From: JAABSX01 sp964480455 | GTDB taxonomy: Bacteria > Bacteroidota > Bacteroidia > Cytophagales > Microscillaceae | DNA: 27,797 bases | Assembly (NCBI GenBank): GCA_964480455.1 | Contig: CAYZQI010000052.1 | Coordinates: 1 to 27,797, forward strand | Reading direction: 5' to 3' | Shown: piece after piece, positions 23,826 to 27,797 of the stretch | Numbering within the stretch: position 1 is the first letter of the stretch | How the letters are laid out: each line of letters starts with the position of its first letter | Notes under the pieces: generated by a model | Told to the model about the DNA's origin: nothing | What the model saw: only the letters and a program-made list of their open reading frames with translations | The model's database searches: none | Position numbers and translations under genes: made by a program

Positions 23826-26537
23826 TTAACTTATCCTTTTCATTTCGGTTTGTACGGGTAGTACAACTGCCATAAGCTCACTGCTTGGAATTTTGAAGGG
23901 GAGAGAGAAGCTATCTATCTGCCTAGATAGCAGATCACGAGTTCTTTCAATTTCGGAATCAACAAAATCAATATTTTCTGGTGGCTCCGATATTTCAGGT
24001 TTTTTAATTCCTGATAGATTTATAATTACATTCATTTCCTGAAGCAGTTCCCAATCTTTTAGTATGGTATCTCTACCATCCTCATCAGGTGCTACTCCTA
24101 CAAGAACTGACCGAACAGAGCCACCTGTATCTGTGACTCTATCAGTAATTCTATAAATATACAGAGGTCTTTTGACTCCTTTGGCTGTCATTAGGCAAGA
24201 AAAGCTTTCGCGAGCCTGCTTTACTGCATGATTTACTATTTTATTCCCAACTCCAAGAATCTTTACTGCACCGTCTTTGCCCTTGTACTCTCGATCGAAG
24301 GTCAATCCTTCATATTTTCTTCTTACACCTGTTTCTTCTCGCCAAAGGTCAGGTGTAAGAAAACCTATTGTATCAGTGTCTTGGTCGTGTTTAACCTGTC
24401 GACCATTCAATGACAACATTCCAAGCATAAAAGGTTTTAGTTCCGGTAGGTCAACTCTTGGAATTTGATTAGAGACCTCCTGATAATCAAACTTTGCGCT
24501 ATGCCCTACTAGTTCTTTCACTGTTTCAATAACATCTTTGCCACCAAAGCTCGCGCTTTTTTCATCGAACCAATTTGACAGGGATTCTTTGGGAATGCTG
24601 TTTGCTTCTGTAAAGGTCTCGGTAAAGAGAGTGGATGGAGTCATCCCCAGTACGAGTTGAAAGAGATCATCTGGATCATCCATGACATGTCGTAGTGACT
24701 GCATGATGTTATCAATTTTCTCATTCAGTTTATCCCAGATACGTGATTCAACCGTCTGAGGATTGCGCAATGTCATTACTTCTACCTGTTTTTTTTGGCC
24801 ATGACGATTCAAGCGCCCAACGCGCTGATGGAGACGCATGGGATTCCAAGGTAGGTCTACATGGATCAAAGTGTAACAAGCCTCCTGAAGATCAATGCCT
24901 TCTCCTGCTGCTTCGGTTGAGACCATGAAACGTACTTCACCCGAGTTAAATCTTTCAACGGCACTCTCCCGTGCTTCTTTGATGTTGATTTGCTCACCGT
25001 TACCCATTCTCACATCACGTGCTTCATTGTCTCCATTAATGAAGGTGACGCAATTATCCCCATATTCTTTTATTAGAGCTGACATGAGGAGCGATTGGGT
25101 GGCTTTGTATTCGGTGAAAAACAGAACATGTCTTTCAGAAAACCGTGTTTTGGTTAGTTCTATAATCTCATTTATTTTTGTTTCATCAATAACATGCCCA
25201 GCTAACTCCACAAGTTCCTGTAGACGAGGCTCTTCATCTTGCATTAGACGTACTTCGTCAGACAGTTGAACTATTTTCTCCTCAAGCTTACTTAGAAAAT
25301 CAAAATCGTTGAACTCATTGGATTTTCTCATACTCTCAAGCTTTTCTCTGTAGGCGTGCATCTGTTTTAATCTTGCTTTACCGTCCCGCAACCGATTGAG
25401 GCGCCCAGCCAATGCTCTGCGTATTGCAGCCACTGAACTTGACGCTAACTTCTGCATGGAAATCAAAACAAGCATAACGGCGCTACCTGCCGCTGCGTCG
25501 AGAGATGATGCGTATGCTTTTCCTGTAGATATGAACTCTGTCATTTGTCTGTAAAACAGTTCTTCTTCCGGTGCATATTCATAGGTAACGGAATCAACAA
25601 TTGGTTTCTTGAAAAGTCGTTTACCATTGAGATCAGTAACGTTCTGTTTGTTGTTGCGTATCATTACCTTGCTGAGGTTCTGCAACTGATCAGCAAGTGA
25701 AATAGATGGATCGAAAAGGTCTGGTCTCAATAAGCTCAGCAACGACAGAAAGCCATAGTTTTTCCCACGATGAGGAGTTCCAGTCAGAAACACCATCGAA
25801 TTAACTAAATTGTCCTCAACAACTTTTTGCACAAGCCTGAAAGCATGAGTAGGTCCACCTTTTTCATCGGCGTTCAGATGGTGAGCTTCATCCACCAGAA
25901 TTAAATCCCATGGTTTAGCTTCAAGAAATCTATCATGACGCCCCTTATGATCTTTGCGCAAGGTTTGCATCGAGACAATAACTTGATTATGGGTATTCCA
26001 AAAATCTGATTTTTCGGTGTCAGCCTCCGGCAAATAGACGGACATGCGAATATCAAACATCGTTCGGAGTCTAACCTGCCATTGTTCTGTGAGCGAGGCC
26101 GGACATAATATCAATATCCTTCGGACGGTGTCTCGAGATAAGAGAGGCCAGAGAATGAGACCTGCTTCGACTGTTTTCCCAAGTCCTACATCATCAGCTA
26201 CAAGCCATCTTGCAGGCCATCTTTCCAATACCCGTCTACAAACCCATAATTGATGAGGAAGCAATGATATGCGCGAACATGAAAATACACCCCAGGCATC
26301 ATTTACTGACTGAATAGCCTCTGCCTGGATTTTAGTAATAACCTCAAGAGGACGATGCCATTCCGGGTTATGTATTGCCTGTTGCGGAGTTAACCTCCTA
26401 TTTAAACTCGATTTCTCACATTCCTGAATTCCGGTGTCAAATCGAACTATTACACTGTCACCGTTATCTATGATAACTTGCCCAGAACCATAGGTTTCGT
26501 GGAACACATTGTCATTAGGAAGATATTGGTCTTTCAT
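23826..26537 (-). CDS. brxHII: SNF2-family helicase (BrxHII / DrmD-like)
   Basis: The 903-residue product is a superfamily 2 ATPase of the SNF2/HepA kind. An N-terminal SH3/tudor-like segment of about 50 residues ('NDNVFHETYGSGQVI', 'VIVRFDTGIQE') precedes the motor. Motif I ADDVGLGKTVEAGLI lies near 110, Ia-like 'LILCPASLTEQW', motif II LVDEAHHLN near 214, motif III LTGTPHRGK, and lobe 2 'FFTEYKATQSLL', 'VSTEAAGEGIDLQ', 'DLPWNPMRLHQRVGRLNRHGQKKQV' (motif VI near 569). A long charged insertion between the lobes is coiled-coil-like. BREX type 3 and 5 BrxHII and DISARM DrmD share this plan. It begins 23 bases after the previous gene and likely remodels or translocates along DNA. Confidence 0.9.
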   Translation of the reverse strand: MKDQYLPNDNVFHETYGSGQVIIDNGDSVIVRFDTGIQECEKSSLNRRLTPQQAIHNPEWHRPLEVITKIQAEAIQSVNDAWGVFSCSRISLLPHQLWVCRRVLERWPARWLVADDVGLGKTVEAGLILWPLLSRDTVRRILILCPASLTEQWQVRLRTMFDIRMSVYLPEADTEKSDFWNTHNQVIVSMQTLRKDHKGRHDRFLEAKPWDLILVDEAHHLNADEKGGPTHAFRLVQKVVEDNLVNSMVFLTGTPHRGKNYGFLSLLSLLRPDLFDPSISLADQLQNLSKVMIRNNKQNVTDLNGKRLFKKPIVDSVTYEYAPEEELFYRQMTEFISTGKAYASSLDAAAGSAVMLVLISMQKLASSSVAAIRRALAGRLNRLRDGKARLKQMHAYREKLESMRKSNEFNDFDFLSKLEEKIVQLSDEVRLMQDEEPRLQELVELAGHVIDETKINEIIELTKTRFSERHVLFFTEYKATQSLLMSALIKEYGDNCVTFINGDNEARDVRMGNGEQINIKEARESAVERFNSGEVRFMVSTEAAGEGIDLQEACYTLIHVDLPWNPMRLHQRVGRLNRHGQKKQVEVMTLRNPQTVESRIWDKLNEKIDNIMQSLRHVMDDPDDLFQLVLGMTPSTLFTETFTEANSIPKESLSNWFDEKSASFGGKDVIETVKELVGHSAKFDYQEVSNQIPRVDLPELKPFMLGMLSLNGRQVKHDQDTDTIGFLTPDLWREETGVRRKYEGLTFDREYKGKDGAVKILGVGNKIVNHAVKQARESFSCLMTAKGVKRPLYIYRITDRVTDTGGSVRSVLVGVAPDEDGRDTILKDWELLQEMNVIINLSGIKKPEISEPPENIDFVDSEIERTRDLLSRQIDSFSLPFKIPSSELMAVVLPVQTEMKRIS

Positions 26538-26560
26538 AATTTCAACACCGATTGGTTTCC

Positions 26561-27797
26561 TTACATGAATAATTGTTCCTGCAATTCCAGGTCTTCAGCA
26601 ATAAACTGAAAAGGTATATCGAATGATTTGGCAAAATCAGCCCTTTCTGAACCAATATGTTCACATAAAAATCCATAGATAATCTCGGATTTGACCAAAT
26701 GCGATTCTCCGTTTTCTAGATCCCGACACCCCATTTTACTGAAAAGATTTCGAACTCTGCCTAAAGGCACATAGCAATAGGGGCTGATATTCTCGCTATT
26801 TTTTTTGAACAGGCCTTTGCGCATCATTTCACGCAAAATAAAAGTAACCCCCATACCTAGTGTTCTGGCTATAGGAGCTGCGGTAATTCCACCACCCTGA
26901 AATTCAGAAAATGTTTTGGGTGCCATGGTTTGTTTTACATCAAGATTTTCACCTTGTGTTTCGAGGCTGTAAAACAGTTCTACATATTCCTCTACTTCTC
27001 GCGAAAATTTATAAATGGTTGGGAAAAGTCGCATCCAGTATTCGAACCTACTGTCTTCGGACTGATCATCTATAAAGTCTTCAAGTATACCCATCCAATC
27101 ATCGGAGTGACTCTTCGGGTTTCTTCGAGAGAAAATCTCCCACCATCCTTTTCTATTGCATAAAGCTAAAAAGTTTCTGTGTTGTTCTGGCTTTGCCCTT
27201 CCAAAAGTATGAAAAGATCCTAACATCAGCATTGTTAGCCAGGCAGACCTATCATCATCTGACAACGAATTAATTGCATAATTATCTGGGTAGGTGCTTA
27301 ACTCATATTTATCAAGATAGTCAGATCTATTTTCACTCCACCATTTGTATATATTCTCTAGGGCCTTTGGAACATCCACTGGGGAAATTACAGTGGTCTT
27401 CTTATTGTAATCATCTTCACCACCCCCTCTTTCAAGATCCGAGAGAGAGGGCAGTTTGCGAAACAGTAACTCTTTTATGTCTTCATCATCCCATCCCTCA
27501 AAGAGCTCACAGTCATAGCGCAAACTCGATAACCAAGTATCTTTTGTTCCCATATATCGAAGCTTATAAGTAACGGTATCGCCTAACTCACCTTTAACGA
27601 GATACCATAATGCAGCTGATTTCTGTATCGAAGTGTCACTATCCAATACCCACTTAGCTAAAGTATCTGTCTTTGCACTCATTTCACCTCTGCAGGTGAT
27701 AAAAAAATCAATGGCTAGTCCTTTGTAGGAGGAATGCAATATATTCTTCTTGGGTGCAAAACCTGCCCTCAACAATTCATCATCAGCTAAACCTAGT
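26561..27797 (-). CDS. Unidentified protein upstream of the BREX helicase, 5' end beyond the window
   Basis: At least 411 residues are visible and the frame stays open to the right edge, so the start is not in the window; the TTG at 27775 is no better than chance. The visible part is Trp- and acid-rich ('WWSENRSDYLDKY', 'GWWEIFSRRNPKSHSDDW'). It includes a Gly-rich acidic linker (LERGGGEDDYNKK) and ends with a likely winged-helix segment ('GGGITAAPIARTLGMGVTFILREMMRKGLF') and a helical tail. Its stop lies 23 bases before the helicase gene in the same direction, so it is probably part of the operon. I do not recognise the family; it is not an obvious BrxA, PAPS reductase or DrmA/DrmB. Confidence 0.75.
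   Translation of the reverse strand, partial: LGLADDELLRAGFAPKKNILHSSYKGLAIDFFITCRGEMSAKTDTLAKWVLDSDTSIQKSAALWYLVKGELGDTVTYKLRYMGTKDTWLSSLRYDCELFEGWDDEDIKELLFRKLPSLSDLERGGGEDDYNKKTTVISPVDVPKALENIYKWWSENRSDYLDKYELSTYPDNYAINSLSDDDRSAWLTMLMLGSFHTFGRAKPEQHRNFLALCNRKGWWEIFSRRNPKSHSDDWMGILEDFIDDQSEDSRFEYWMRLFPTIYKFSREVEEYVELFYSLETQGENLDVKQTMAPKTFSEFQGGGITAAPIARTLGMGVTFILREMMRKGLFKKNSENISPYCYVPLGRVRNLFSKMGCRDLENGESHLVKSEIIYGFLCEHIGSERADFAKSFDIPFQFIAEDLELQEQLFM

Noticed and set aside
18540..26537. Reading the helicase plus large methyltransferase as a DISARM system
   Set aside because: Helicase and methyltransferase resemble DrmD and DrmMI, but no DrmA, DrmB or DrmC is seen, while PglZ, BrxC and BrxL are adjacent in the same operon.
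1..27797. CRISPR array, tRNA or rRNA genes
   Set aside because: No regularly spaced 25-40 base repeats with spacers, and no cloverleaf or rRNA-like sequence were noticed; the only periodic array is the three-copy 23-bp one.

Overview
The window joins two unrelated gene modules that face each other. On the left (489-8370, plus strand) is a compact set of F-type conjugative transfer genes: TraU, TrbC, a TrbI-like protein, an S26 signal peptidase, thioredoxin-like TraF, TraH and TraG. On the right (about 8995 to the right edge, minus strand) is a large phage-defence operon of the BREX kind. The F-type machinery, with signal peptides and periplasmic Cys-containing proteins, indicates a Gram-negative host, or a plasmid or integrative conjugative element from one. 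The GC-rich codon use of the tra genes would suit a Desulfobacterota-like or other proteobacterial lineage, but I cannot place the organism. Lines sampled by eye suggest about 55-58% GC in the tra genes, about 45% in the last third of traG, and about 40-43% in the BREX genes, so the two halves probably have different histories.

Layout. 1-488 has no convincing gene; it holds a perfect 14-bp inverted repeat that may be an insertion-sequence end. 489-8370 is the tra operon, whose genes overlap or are separated by only a few bases. 8371-8994 is a junction with a small membrane-protein gene on the minus strand, a doubtful 32-residue frame, and three CGGCCA boxes at exactly 23-bp spacing that look like the terminal repeats of a lost IS21-type element. 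8995-9855 encodes an ArdC-like zinc metallopeptidase, preceded by an overlapping 35-codon frame.

The BREX operon runs right to left. An unidentified protein (5' end beyond the window) is followed by a SNF2 helicase (BrxHII/DrmD-like), a DUF4007-like protein, a small BrxF-like protein, a PglX-type adenine methyltransferase, the large P-loop ATPase BrxC, the phosphatase-fold protein PglZ, and a BrxL AAA+ protein. BrxF, PglX and BrxHII are hallmarks of BREX type 3, while BrxL (and, as I recall it, DUF4007) belong elsewhere, notably type 4. No BrxA or PAPS-reductase gene is visible. The locus therefore looks like a composite BREX subtype.

The most striking single feature is the C-terminus of BrxL. 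The expected Lon-like region is replaced by a domain that closely resembles the phospholipase-D-like C-terminal domain of eukaryotic MITD1 (MIT_C). By analogy with known BREX systems, PglX should mark host DNA while BrxC, PglZ, the helicase and BrxL act on unmarked phage DNA. The metallopeptidase and the small membrane protein at the tail of the operon are candidate accessory components. The conjugation genes nearby offer a route for mobility, but no transfer genes upstream of traU, and no relaxase or coupling protein, are in the window.
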